Below, piece by piece: positions 48,986 to 57,330 of a stretch of 64,000 bases of DNA. Origin of the DNA: Chloroflexota bacterium. Its GTDB lineage: Bacteria > Chloroflexota > Anaerolineae > Anaerolineales > Villigracilaceae. Location of the stretch: the NCBI GenBank assembly GCA_016213105.1, contig JACRBN010000019.1:62001-126000 (forward strand), read 5' to 3'. Numbering within the stretch: position 1 is the first letter of the stretch; every line of letters starts with the position of its first letter. The position numbers and the translations under genes were made by a program. Below the pieces are notes generated by a model. The model searched no databases and was not told the DNA's origin. It saw only the letters and a program-made list of their open reading frames with translations.

Positions 48986-50911
48986 ATGGAAATTAGCCAG
49001 TATTTGTCCATTGCCCGTCGTTGGGCCTGGTTGTTGATCCTTGGGATGGTTCTGGGTGCGGCCGGGGGCTACTGGTTAAGCGACCAGGAAACGCGTGTGT
49101 ACCAGGCCAGCACACGCATCATGGTTTCGCGCGCGCCTTTGCAGGCCTCGGCCGGTTCGGATTTCTACTACATCAGCGACCAGCAATTGACCCAGACCTA
49201 TATCGAATTATTAACCACCAACTCGGTGCTGGATCGCGTCCACGCACAGCTGGGTTATGAGGATGTATACCCCTACCAGATCCAGGCCCGCCAGGTGAAC
49301 GATACCCGTATCGTCGAGATCACGATCCAGGATACTAATCCTCAACGCACGGTGGATATTGCCAATGCCTTGGTGCAGGCGCTCAAACTCCAGAACGAGG
49401 AGATTCAGGCCGGGCGCTATGCTGCCTCCGAGGAGAGTTTGCAGACCCAGGTCTCGCAGGTGCAGTCCCAGATTTCCAGCCTGCAATCGCAGATCGACCA
49501 GCTTTCCAACCAGAACCTGCAGCAGCAGATTGCCGATGCCGAGACGCAGATCACCCAGGTGCAGCAGAACATGAATGCCCTGCAAAAGGAGATCGACGAG
49601 ATGCGCCGCAAGGGCACCTCCACCGCTGAGGCCAAGGCGGCCCTGGCCGACAAGCAGGCGCAGATGGAGCAGATGAAATCCATCTTCGACCTGTACCAGC
49701 AGGCCTACGCCAACCTGGTGGTGCTGGGCAGAACGGGGGCGAACACCACCAACGACCAGAGCACCCAGCGCATTTCGCAATTGCAGACCACCCTGTCGCT
49801 GTACCAGCAGATCTACGTCAACCTGCTCAATAACCTGGAAACCGTGCGCTTCTCGCGCCTGCAGAACACCCAGAGCGTCGACCAGATCGAGACGCCGGAA
49901 CTGCCGTTCGGTCCGATCAGCCCGCAGCCGATGCGCAGCGGTATGCTGGCCGGCGCGGTCGGCCTGATGCTGGCGGCCGGCATCGTCTTCCTGGTCGAGT
50001 ACCTGGACGACAGCATCAAGACCCCCGAGGACGTGGAGCGCCTGCTCGAACTGCCGCTGATTGGATACATTGCCGAGATGCAGATGAATGGCAAGGGCGA
50101 GTCGCAAGTATATGTCTCGCGGCAGCCGCGTTCGCCAGTCTCGGAAGCCTTCCGTTCCCTGCGCACCAATCTGGAATTTTCCGCAGTGGACAAGCCCTTG
50201 CGCACCATCCTGGTGACCGGCGCGGAAGCCGGCGATGGCAAGACCACCATCGCTGCCAACCTGGCGGCCATCTTTGCGCAGGGCGGCAAGCGCGTCTTGT
50301 TAATGGATTGCGATTTGCGCCGTCCGCGCGTGCATCGCTTCCTGGGTATTCAGAATCGCGTCGGCTTGACCGACCTGTTTCGTGAGGGGCTGAGCCTGGA
50401 AGCCGTCACCTACCAATGGAGTGACGCAAGTTCCAAGGCCATGTCTGTCATTACGAGTGGCAGCCTGCCGCCCAATCCGGCCGAATTACTTGGTTCACAC
50501 AAGATGAACGCCATCCTGGCTGAACTTACCAGCCGCGTGGATGTGGTGGTTATCGACAGCCCGCCCTCCCTGGTCTCGGACGCCCAGATCCTGGCGGCCA
50601 AGGTCGATGGCGTGCTGCTGGTTGTTCAGCCGGGCAAGACCCATGCCGGAGCGGCGCGCGCCATGCGTGAACAACTTGACCGCGCCGGTGCGCGCGTGGT
50701 GGGCGCGGTCTTCAACCGCATCCCCCGTAACCGGGGTTATTATTACGGCGGTTATCGATACTATTCCCCGTATTATTACCAGAACGACCGTTACCTGGCG
50801 GGCGGTGAACCGGCCCAGGCGGCTCCTGCAGAGGTCATTGCCCCGCAGGAAAAGCCGGCTCAATCCCTGTTAAGCCGCCTGTGGAAGCGCCAGAACCAGG
50901 CCGAGAAATAA
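48986..50911 (+). CDS. Wzz-type chain-length regulator fused to bacterial tyrosine kinase
   Basis: 641 residues. Residues 1-340 are the Wzz part: a membrane segment at about 15-33, an extracytoplasmic region with a Gln-rich coiled coil (about 150-215), and a second membrane segment at about 320-340. The BY-kinase follows: Walker A GAEAGDGKTT at 412-421, Walker A' VLLMDCDLRRPR and Walker B VVIDSPPS. A Tyr cluster (about 584-602) is the autophosphorylation site. It sets glycan length in the Wzx/Wzy route and cycles between phospho states with the low-molecular-weight phosphatase two genes on. The Wzz and kinase parts are fused, as in Gram-negative Wzc, though no outer-membrane partner is seen. 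Confidence 0.92.
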   Translation: MEISQYLSIARRWAWLLILGMVLGAAGGYWLSDQETRVYQASTRIMVSRAPLQASAGSDFYYISDQQLTQTYIELLTTNSVLDRVHAQLGYEDVYPYQIQARQVNDTRIVEITIQDTNPQRTVDIANALVQALKLQNEEIQAGRYAASEESLQTQVSQVQSQISSLQSQIDQLSNQNLQQQIADAETQITQVQQNMNALQKEIDEMRRKGTSTAEAKAALADKQAQMEQMKSIFDLYQQAYANLVVLGRTGANTTNDQSTQRISQLQTTLSLYQQIYVNLLNNLETVRFSRLQNTQSVDQIETPELPFGPISPQPMRSGMLAGAVGLMLAAGIVFLVEYLDDSIKTPEDVERLLELPLIGYIAEMQMNGKGESQVYVSRQPRSPVSEAFRSLRTNLEFSAVDKPLRTILVTGAEAGDGKTTIAANLAAIFAQGGKRVLLMDCDLRRPRVHRFLGIQNRVGLTDLFREGLSLEAVTYQWSDASSKAMSVITSGSLPPNPAELLGSHKMNAILAELTSRVDVVVIDSPPSLVSDAQILAAKVDGVLLVVQPGKTHAGAARAMREQLDRAGARVVGAVFNRIPRNRGYYYGGYRYYSPYYYQNDRYLAGGEPAQAAPAEVIAPQEKPAQSLLSRLWKRQNQAEK

Positions 50912-51039
50912 ACACTCTTCGCGAAGTAATTGGGAGACCACAAGTTCCTCTTGTGGACGATCTTAGAAACGCATAATTGAACCCGGGCGGCCGAAAAACG
51001 AGTTTGCCCCGGATGTCTTGGTGGAGGAGCCTTTTCTCA

Positions 51040-52032
51040 ATGGGTCGGGAAACTGTGAACAACGTGACGCAAGGTGGTCGGTCCTGCCCCTACCTGGGGT
51101 TGGTGGACGATGCGGACACCAGCCTGGCCTTTCCATCCGCCTGGAATTATTGTCATCGAGGCCGGCCCGGTGCCACTCCCAGCCTGCGATATCAGGCAGA
51201 ATTCTGCCTGGGCGCAGGACACTCCCAGTGCCCGGTCTTCCAAAACCAGCAGGCTACCCTGCCGCGTAATACGCGCGTGCGCGGACAGCAGGCGCCCGGC
51301 CGCCCTTTCCTGGCCTGGACACTGATTGTAGTGGCCATCCTTGCCCTGGGAGGCCTGGGTTGGGGCCTGATAACACCGGGCTTAATATTTCCGATTCCCA
51401 CCCCCACATACACCGCTACGCCACGCCCCACGCTGACGCCCAGCCCGACCCGGACATCCAGCCCTTCATCCACTCCCACTGCTACTGACACGCCCAGCAT
51501 TACGCCCACGCTGGGCACCGTTACAATGACCTACACGCCCACCCGCACCTTCACGCCTACGCGGACGCTAACCCCCAGCCGAACTGCTACCATCACTCAT
51601 ACGCCGAGCTCGACTGCGACTTATTCGAGTACACCCAGTCTCATGCCGCCGCTCTCGAAGCGCGGCCTGGAGATGCCCATCGGCGGGGACCTTCAGTTCG
51701 TGATCCATAAGGTAAAGGTTGGGGAGAACATGAACCAGTATGCGGCCAAATACAACACCAGCATCGAAGCCATTGTGATGATCAACTACAAGCTGAAGAC
51801 GCCATTGTGGGAGGACACCCTGCTCGTCATCCCGGTCGGTTTTACCGACATCTCCGGATTGCCCAGTTTCGAAGCCCATCAGGTGACCGAGGCCGATCGC
51901 AGCGCTGAGGCATTGGCCGCTGAACTGGGCGTGAGCGCAGCAGATCTTGCATTGTACAATGCCATCGCTGACGGGGAACTGCTCCAGCCGGGAGATTGGA
52001 TCCTGGTCCCGCATTCCCGCGCGGAAACGTAG
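51040..52032 (+). CDS. Membrane protein with N-terminal four-Cys domain, Thr/Pro linker and C-terminal LysM domains
   Basis: 330 residues from the ATG at 51040, ten bases after GGAGGAG; a TTG at 50977 is in frame but lacks this support. The N-terminal part holds four Cys (16, 38, 56, 64; C-x21-C-x17-C-x7-C), suggesting a small metal-binding or redox module. One membrane helix lies at about 91-112. Then come about 85 residues rich in repeated Thr-Pro units, likely a wall-spanning linker. A LysM domain sits at about 220-265 (IHKVKVGENMNQYAAKYN), with a second LysM-like stretch to the end. LysM binds peptidoglycan or related glycans. The orientation is N-in. Between the kinase and its phosphatase, it may couple glycan export to the cell wall. 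Confidence 0.7.
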   Translation: MGRETVNNVTQGGRSCPYLGLVDDADTSLAFPSAWNYCHRGRPGATPSLRYQAEFCLGAGHSQCPVFQNQQATLPRNTRVRGQQAPGRPFLAWTLIVVAILALGGLGWGLITPGLIFPIPTPTYTATPRPTLTPSPTRTSSPSSTPTATDTPSITPTLGTVTMTYTPTRTFTPTRTLTPSRTATITHTPSSTATYSSTPSLMPPLSKRGLEMPIGGDLQFVIHKVKVGENMNQYAAKYNTSIEAIVMINYKLKTPLWEDTLLVIPVGFTDISGLPSFEAHQVTEADRSAEALAAELGVSAADLALYNAIADGELLQPGDWILVPHSRAET

Positions 52033-52065
52033 AAACTTCCACATTTCAGCCTTCATCGAGGTCTC

Positions 52066-52545
52066 ATGCCATCCATCCTATTCGTTTGCACCGCCAATCG
52101 TTTTCGTTCGCCGCTGGCGGCGGCCTGGTTTCAAAAACACCTGGAAGGGGAGGTTGGTGCGCGCGAATGGTCAGTGGGCAGCGCCGGCACCTGGACCGAA
52201 CCTGGGCAGACGGTCGTACCCCCGGCCAAATGGATGGCCGAACACTTCGGGCTGGATCTGGGCGCGCACCGCTCCCAACGGGTGAGTGGGGACCTGCTTT
52301 CACGCTATGATCTCATCCTGGTTATGGAAAACAGCCAGCGTGAGGGGCTGCTGGTCGAATTTCCTCAACTGGAGGGACGCATCCTATTGCTGGCCCAGGC
52401 TGCGACCGGCGTAGCCTACGACGTTCCCGACCCGGGTGTGGTGCCGGATGAAAGCTTCTTGGATATTGCCAGGGAGGTGACCGGACTGATTGACAAGGGA
52501 TTTCAAAACATCTGCCGCCTGGTGCGCCGGTCTGGCGCCTCGTAA
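52066..52545 (+). CDS. Low-molecular-weight protein tyrosine phosphatase (Wzb-like)
   Basis: 159 residues. The signature loop is CTANRFRSP with Cys8 and Arg14 (C-x5-R-S), and the general acid Asp is in VPDPGVVPDES. Standard size. In capsule and EPS systems this enzyme removes phosphate from the Tyr-rich tail of the BY-kinase, allowing chain-length cycling. Its position two genes downstream of the kinase supports that role. The CDS stops eight bases before the nucleotidyltransferase-like gene. Confidence 0.9.
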   Translation: MPSILFVCTANRFRSPLAAAWFQKHLEGEVGAREWSVGSAGTWTEPGQTVVPPAKWMAEHFGLDLGAHRSQRVSGDLLSRYDLILVMENSQREGLLVEFPQLEGRILLLAQAATGVAYDVPDPGVVPDESFLDIAREVTGLIDKGFQNICRLVRRSGAS

Positions 52546-52553
52546 CTCTCATC

Positions 52554-53726
52554 ATGCCGCCCCCAATCGACCGCCAAACTCTGAGCTTGCTGATTACGGA
52601 TCCCCCGCGCGTAGAGTGGGGATCCTTTTCTATTTCGGATTGGGGTGGGCTGCTGCCCTTGGCCCAACGGGAGGGAGTGGGACCGCTTCTTTATTGGAGG
52701 TTTTCCCGCTCCGGTCGGTTTCCCACCCTGCCGGAAGGAGTCCGCTTTGCCCTGCGTTCGCTGTATGCGGCTTCCTGGGCGGCGAATCACAGACTCTTCC
52801 AGGAACTTGGGAATATCCTGGTGCCCTTCCGTGAGTTAGGCATTCCTGCTGTGTTGCTCAAGGGCGGTTGCCACGCATTGACGATCTATCCTGATCCCGG
52901 CCTGCGTCCCATGAGCGACCTGGATCTGTTGGTCCCCAAATCCCGTTTTCTCGAAGCAGTCCAGATCGTGCGCTCCCTGGGGTATGTGGATTCTGAGCCG
53001 GAATCCCTGCCTGGCATCCGAGCCCTGCTGAATCATGAAGCCTGCCTGGTAAAGGATACGGTTGTGGTGGAAATCCATCACAGTCTGGTGGCCGACAAGT
53101 CCTTTACATACGCCGTCCCGGTCGACTGGTTTTGGGAACAGACCGAACCCCTGCCCAGCCTGGACACACGCCTGCACGGGTTGCACATGTTGACTCCGTC
53201 GGCCCAACTCCTGTATGCTGCTGCGCATGCCATGCTCCAGCATGGCGGGCATAAAGTTCCCCTGCGTTGGGAATATGACATTGACCAACTGGTGCGTAGT
53301 TATGCCGACCGCCTGGACTGGCGCCTGCTGCTTTCCCAGGCTCGCGCCTTTGCCTGGACCTCGGCCCTGCGGGAGGCTTTGTCCAGCGCGCGGGAAAATT
53401 TCGACACGCCCATCCCGCGCGATGTGGAAAACCAACTGGTGCAAACGACCGATCGCCATGCGCGCCTGGTGGCTGAGAAACAGATTCGCCCCGCCACCCA
53501 TATTCACAGGGAAAGACTGAAGTGGCTATCCTTGAATTGGATGGGCCGCCTGCAGATGTTGGCGGCGCTGGTTTTCCCCAGCCCGGCCTACATGCGCTGG
53601 CGCTATGGCTTTCAGGGGCATTGGCGTCTGCCTTGGTATTATCTGGTACGTTGGGGGGGGATTCTGAAGGATGGTTTGCGCATGGCCGCCTCGACTGTGT
53701 GGGGTGGGACGTCGCTCAAGCGATAA
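52554..53726 (+). CDS. Nucleotidyltransferase-like protein (NTP_transf_5 type), RiPP-associated
   Basis: 390 residues. A nucleotidyltransferase-fold segment reads AVLLKGGCHALTIYPDPGLRPMSDLDLLVPKS near 95-125, with the D-x-D metal site. The rest is helical. This uncharacterised family is often found beside PqqD-type proteins in lasso-peptide and other RiPP clusters; its reaction is unknown. Here it is the last G/C-rich gene before the A/T-rich PqqD/radical-SAM block, and it may belong functionally to that block rather than to the glycan genes. ATG at 52554. Confidence 0.7.
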   Translation: MPPPIDRQTLSLLITDPPRVEWGSFSISDWGGLLPLAQREGVGPLLYWRFSRSGRFPTLPEGVRFALRSLYAASWAANHRLFQELGNILVPFRELGIPAVLLKGGCHALTIYPDPGLRPMSDLDLLVPKSRFLEAVQIVRSLGYVDSEPESLPGIRALLNHEACLVKDTVVVEIHHSLVADKSFTYAVPVDWFWEQTEPLPSLDTRLHGLHMLTPSAQLLYAAAHAMLQHGGHKVPLRWEYDIDQLVRSYADRLDWRLLLSQARAFAWTSALREALSSARENFDTPIPRDVENQLVQTTDRHARLVAEKQIRPATHIHRERLKWLSLNWMGRLQMLAALVFPSPAYMRWRYGFQGHWRLPWYYLVRWGGILKDGLRMAASTVWGGTSLKR

Positions 53727-54021
53727 ACACCGAAGACAAATGTCAACAGCGATTGGTGACATTAAAATGACGAATTAGTATCTACTGGACTTAATTTGTC
53801 AGGTTAAAATAGAAAGTAATTCTTATAAAAATTTACTGCATTGCATCCTAGGTGGCAGTAGAACTCTTTGAAGATGACACATTGATGTTGAACTTGGTCG
53901 ATGAAGTGTTTTCCACTGAGAATCTGACCCCGTAGATATAGCAACTGATGTATTTGATTGAGCAACCATCTAATCGCAGATTGTCAAGCGATACTATACC
54001 GTAAAAAAGAAAGGTTGTGCT
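53727..54021 (+). promoter_or_regulatory. A/T-rich spacer at the start of the RiPP cassette
   Basis: About 295 bases with a marked drop in G/C. A weak promoter-like pair is TTGGTG (53753-53758) and TAGTAT (53776-53781), 17 bases apart. An in-frame GTG-to-TAG stretch of 27 codons (53852-53935) is too short to call. AGAAAGG at about 54008-54014 is the ribosome-binding site for the PqqD-like gene. No terminator is evident. Confidence 0.4.
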
Positions 54022-54306
54022 ATGTCCAGTGTTTCTGTCTCTACCCGTTATGTATGTAACCCGGATGTTGTTCTTCGTGAAGAAGATGATGATGGGGGGT
54101 TGCTTTTTAATCCAGATACGAATCAGATAAAGGTTCTAAATCATACTGGGCTTTTTATTTGGAAATTGTGCGATGGCAGCCACACATTTACCGATGTATT
54201 AACTGCATTGCGCGATTCTTATGATGGTCTGCCAGACGAAGAATTGGAAAGCCAGGTTGAAACCTTTATGGATCAGATGGTAGCTAACGGATTTGTGGGT
54301 CGTTAG
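54022..54306 (+). CDS. PqqD-family RiPP recognition protein
   Basis: 94 residues, stand-alone PqqD fold. A short N-terminal beta part (PDVVLREEDDDGGLLFNPDTN) is followed by VLNHTGLFIWKLCDGSHTFTDVL and a helix ending VETFMDQMVANGFV. This is the usual shape of the winged-helix RiPP precursor recognition element. It should bind the leader of the precursor and present it to the radical-SAM enzymes encoded next. By position it corresponds to ScmD of the SynChlorMet-type cassette, an assignment from memory of that family description. A hairpin with T-run lies 46 bases downstream, so part of the transcripts may end here. Confidence 0.88.
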   Translation: MSSVSVSTRYVCNPDVVLREEDDDGGLLFNPDTNQIKVLNHTGLFIWKLCDGSHTFTDVLTALRDSYDGLPDEELESQVETFMDQMVANGFVGR

Positions 54307-54352
54307 ATTTGTAGTGCAAATGGGTTTTGCGCCATATATGGTGTTCTCTTTT

Positions 54353-54376
54353 GTCTCTTTCTGGATGAGACTTTTA
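54353..54376 (+). terminator. Terminator-like hairpin between PqqD and the first radical-SAM gene
   Basis: GTCTC (54353-54357) pairs with GAGAC (54367-54371), followed by TTTTA. The same stem bases recur in the terminator at 57306. It probably lowers expression of the downstream enzymes relative to PqqD. Confidence 0.55.
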
Positions 54377-54465
54377 TGCCATATATTATGGAAGGGGAGT
54401 AGCCTGATTGCAAATAAGTTTATTGACTTTGAAAATTATCATTTTTGGATTGGAGTTGTTTAATA

Positions 54466-55557
54466 ATGTTTGCTCCCGGCCTTATAAGTAGTGTAAATAT
54501 AGCCATTACAGGACGTTGTAATTTGCGCTGTCGGTATTGCTTTTATGCCGATGAAATGGTGGCGTTTAGTGACTTGCCTACGGCCTCCTGGCTGGCCTTT
54601 TTTAAGGAATTGGCGCATCAAAAAGTAATGACAGTGACCCTTACAGGTGGCGAGGTTTTTACCCGGGCTGATTTATTTGAAATAATAGATGGCGTTGTTG
54701 AAAATCATATGCGGTATTCGCTATTAACGAATGCCACTCTTGTGGATGAGAAAACCATTCAGAAATTTGATGTTGGCAAACGCCGTCTTCGCCTTAATTC
54801 AATACAGGTTTCAGTTGATGGGTCATCTTCAGAAATTCATGATAGAAGCCGCCCACACAGTTTTACCCGGACAATGCGAGGTCTGCGTTTGCTCCAGCAG
54901 GCTGGTTTTCCTGTGACCGTACGGACAACCATAAATCGTCATAACTATCTTGATTTGGAAAATATAGCCAATCTGCTTTTGAACGAACTTCAGCTTTCAT
55001 CTTTTAGCACAAATGAGGCCATGCCTATCGGTGCTGGGTGTGACAATCAAGGTGATGTATCCCTTACTTCACCTGAGAAGGCTCAAACGATGGAAATATT
55101 GGCCGGGCTGCTTGACCGTTTTCCGGGGCGTATCACCTCCAGCGCAGGGCCTTTGACCAAGCTCAAGATGTATGCGGAAATGGAGCATGCGCGCAAGACA
55201 GGTGAACTTGCATCTTCTTGGCAGATGGGCTCTTTGTCGGCGTGCGGGTGTATTTTTTCCACTTTGGATGTTCTACATGATGGGAGAATCGTTCCCTGCC
55301 ACATGCTAAGCGATTTATCTATGGGCAATATCACGACCCATTCCATTGAGGAGATTTGGAAAACGCATCCATTCCTGACTGCGTTGCGAAGCCGCCGGGC
55401 GATTCCCATGAGCCAAGTATCTGGATGTGAGCATTGTAGTTGGACATCTTATTGTAATGGTAGTTGCCCAGGGTTGGCATATCAATTGACAGGCGATTTT
55501 AATCGCGCCAATCCTGAGGATTGTTATAATCGATTTTTATCGGAGACAAAGCAATGA
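54466..55557 (+). CDS. Radical-SAM/SPASM peptide-modifying enzyme 1 (ScmE-like position)
   Basis: 363 residues from the ATG at 54466, ten bases after GGAG; a TTG at 54445 is in frame. The radical-SAM cluster is C18-x3-C22-x2-C25 (CNLRCRYC), followed by TLTGGEVF and SVDGSSSEIHD. The C-terminal SPASM region has Cys in ACGCIF, IVPCHML and CEHCSWTSYCNGSCPG, enough to hold two extra 4Fe-4S clusters. Enzymes of this shape make C-C, thioether or epimer changes in RiPP precursors. Its target is probably the six-Cys peptide at 56708. The stop overlaps the next enzyme by four bases. Confidence 0.88.
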   Translation: MFAPGLISSVNIAITGRCNLRCRYCFYADEMVAFSDLPTASWLAFFKELAHQKVMTVTLTGGEVFTRADLFEIIDGVVENHMRYSLLTNATLVDEKTIQKFDVGKRRLRLNSIQVSVDGSSSEIHDRSRPHSFTRTMRGLRLLQQAGFPVTVRTTINRHNYLDLENIANLLLNELQLSSFSTNEAMPIGAGCDNQGDVSLTSPEKAQTMEILAGLLDRFPGRITSSAGPLTKLKMYAEMEHARKTGELASSWQMGSLSACGCIFSTLDVLHDGRIVPCHMLSDLSMGNITTHSIEEIWKTHPFLTALRSRRAIPMSQVSGCEHCSWTSYCNGSCPGLAYQLTGDFNRANPEDCYNRFLSETKQ

Positions 55558-56675
55558 ATGATCATTTTACTTCCGCCCAGCAACCCGTTGATTTGACTTT
55601 TGGTTTACCGGAAAACGTTCCGCAGTTGGCCTCTCTATACATATATGCTGCCGGTTCCTGTAATTTGGCCTGCCGCCATTGTTGGATTGTCCCTAAATTT
55701 CAGCCAAATGGAAATGGGGGGCCGTATATAAAGATCGAAACAGTGGAAAAAGTGATACGGGAAGGTAAAGGCCTGGGCTTGCATACTGTTAAGCTGACAG
55801 GCGGTGAGCCTTTAATGAATCCTCAGATTCGTGATATTATTTCCCTGATTGACGATGCCGGTTTGAGCATCATGATCGAGACGAATGGTATACTGGTTGA
55901 TGTCTTGATGGCCGAGTTTTTAAAATCCAAAAGCCGCGTTGACTTTATCTCCATTAGTCTTGACGGTTCAAATGCGGAAACGCACGATGGATTGCGCAGC
56001 GTTCCCGGCAGTTTTGATCAGGCTGTTCGAGGCATTAAAAATTTAGTTGAAGTGGGCTTTCGCCCTCAGGTAATCTGTACCCTGCATCGCGGCAACTCAC
56101 AGCAAATGGAAGAAGTAATAAATTTTGCCGCTGAGCTTGGTTGTAGCTCTGTGAAATTCAATAATCTTCAATCGTCGGGGCGCGGTGATAGCTTTATGCG
56201 TGAAGCGGGTTTGTCTATCGCTGAAATTGTTGATTTATACAAGCACCTTGAAAATGATATTATTCCGACCCGTCCGCTCCCTATTCACTTTGACATTCCC
56301 TTTGCTTTTCACCCGGTGCGCAGATTCCTGCAAGATTCGCTTGGAAAATGCGCCGTTCTAAATATTCTGGGCGTATTGTCGACAGGAGAGTTGGCGTTAT
56401 GCGGCATTGGAACGACCATCCCGGAACTTATTTATGGTCATGCCGATACAGACGATTTGCGCGACGTGTGGTGTAACGCCCCTGGTTTGATTAATTTGCG
56501 TGAAACGGTCCCTTTCAAGATGGACGGAGTTTGTGGGCGTTGCATTCATCGTGATTTTTGCCTGGGCACCTGTGTCGCAAATAATTATCATGTGGCTGGC
56601 AGGCTGGATGCCCCATTTAGTTTTTGCGATCAAGCTGAAAAATTAGGGATGTTTCCATCGTCCCGTATTAGATAA
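55554..56675 (+). CDS. Radical-SAM/SPASM peptide-modifying enzyme 2 (ScmF-like)
   Basis: 373 residues; overlaps the previous stop (ATGA). The cluster motif is C36-x3-C40-x2-C43 (CNLACRHCW), then KLTGGEPLMNP, SISLDGSNAETHD. The SPASM part has CGIGTT and CGRCIHRDFCLGTCVANN. The sequence around the first cluster, LYIYAAGSCNLACRHCWIVP, closely fits my memory of the ScmF family. Having two distinct SPASM enzymes suggests two kinds of modification on one peptide, or sequential action. Together with the PqqD protein it forms the core of the cassette. Confidence 0.88.
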   Translation: MNDHFTSAQQPVDLTFGLPENVPQLASLYIYAAGSCNLACRHCWIVPKFQPNGNGGPYIKIETVEKVIREGKGLGLHTVKLTGGEPLMNPQIRDIISLIDDAGLSIMIETNGILVDVLMAEFLKSKSRVDFISISLDGSNAETHDGLRSVPGSFDQAVRGIKNLVEVGFRPQVICTLHRGNSQQMEEVINFAAELGCSSVKFNNLQSSGRGDSFMREAGLSIAEIVDLYKHLENDIIPTRPLPIHFDIPFAFHPVRRFLQDSLGKCAVLNILGVLSTGELALCGIGTTIPELIYGHADTDDLRDVWCNAPGLINLRETVPFKMDGVCGRCIHRDFCLGTCVANNYHVAGRLDAPFSFCDQAEKLGMFPSSRIR

Positions 56676-56694
56676 ATTCATTATATTCATGTAT

Positions 56695-56700
56695 AAGGAG
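56695..56700 (+). promoter_or_regulatory. Ribosome-binding site of the precursor peptide
   Basis: AAGGAG, seven bases before the ATG at 56708 and one base before the ATG at 56702. Its strength and the spacing favour 56708 as the start and predict high translation of the peptide. Confidence 0.7.
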
Positions 56701-56707
56701 AATGACC

Positions 56708-56983
56708 ATGACTAGTAATATGGCTAAACGCGCGTATGTCCCACCCCAGGCAAAGGATTTGTCCTCGTTGGGCGTACAAGGTGATGACGTACATGGCGCT
56801 TGCAAGTCGGGCAGCGTCCCTCACACAAACTGCCTCAACGGTCCTGCTTACGTTGCCAGTTGTACAGGCGGAAGCGGCGTCGATTCTTCGGCCTGCGTCC
56901 CCGGCGGTTATCACTCTCTGCCTACTTGTACGACCGGATCGATTGCCGCGACGATTTGTGTGTCCGGCGCCACGCAAAATTAG
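56708..56983 (+). CDS. Putative RiPP precursor with six Cys-x-x-Gly repeats
   Basis: 91 residues. Residues 1-30 are leader-like, with Y10-x-x-P13 followed by KDLSSLGVQGDDVHG, similar to the YxxP-type motifs bound by PqqD-like proteins. The core (31-91) holds six Cys at 32, 42, 52, 63, 74 and 84, spaced 10-11 residues apart, and every Cys is followed by x-x-Gly. Between them lie Ser, Thr, Ala, Pro and single Asn, Tyr or His. Core and spacing suggest six repeated modification sites, for example thioethers as in sactipeptides or ranthipeptides such as SCIFF, but the chemistry is unknown. It follows the second radical-SAM gene by 32 bases. It has no strong hydrophobic segment. No homologue of known function is recognised. 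Confidence 0.8.
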   Translation: MTSNMAKRAYVPPQAKDLSSLGVQGDDVHGACKSGSVPHTNCLNGPAYVASCTGGSGVDSSACVPGGYHSLPTCTTGSIAATICVSGATQN

Positions 56984-57086
56984 GGCAATCACGCTATAGG
57001 CTGCGCTTCAAACTATTCAAACGTTATACACGTTTTATTGTTTAGTTGATGCGTATTCTATCAATTTGGTTGCTAGACAACAAAAG

Positions 57087-57143
57087 GCTCATGCGTAAAC
57101 TAGGCGGAAAAGAATATCTTTACGCCTTCTCTGCACATGAGCC
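57087..57143. repeat. 57-base imperfect palindrome
   Basis: The arms share GGCTCATG (57087-57094) with CATGAGCC (57136-57143), and inside them AGGCG (57103-57107) with CGCCT (57123-57127). Several wobble or matched pairs between give arms of about 28 bases. No T-run follows, so it is not an ordinary terminator. It may be a folded RNA, or a small palindromic (REP- or MITE-like) element; no target duplication was seen. Confidence 0.5.
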
Positions 57144-57305
57144 ATAAGAACATCTTTGCCTTTCAGGGAGATGCAATCACCTGGATGTTTTTTGAGTTAA
57201 AAACTTAAGGTGTTGATTGGGCATGCCTGTTGAATGAAGCCTGTTTCGGTATATAAAAATCGAATAAACCTTGGGTGCGATTTGGTAATGGAATTCTTGG
57301 CATTT

Positions 57306-57330
57306 AGTCTCCTGCTTGAGACTTTTTTTG
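57306..57330 (+). terminator. Rho-independent terminator of the precursor transcript
   Basis: Stem AGTCTC (57306-57311) with GAGACT (57318-57323), six-base loop, then a run of T to 57329. It separates the precursor from the HPr-kinase-like gene group. Confidence 0.85.

Noticed and set aside
49211-50107. 298-codon minus-strand frame opposite the Wzz part
   Set aside because: Leu/Gln/His-rich antisense of the coiled-coil region with no domain and no start signal.
53852-53935. 27-codon open frame from a GTG before the PqqD gene
   Set aside because: Acidic peptide with a weak start; it could be a remnant but nothing supports expression.
56736-56999. Alternative plus-strand frame over the precursor
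   Set aside because: It has no ribosome-binding site of its own and loses the Cys-x-x-Gly repeat. The frame from 56708 is clearly favoured.
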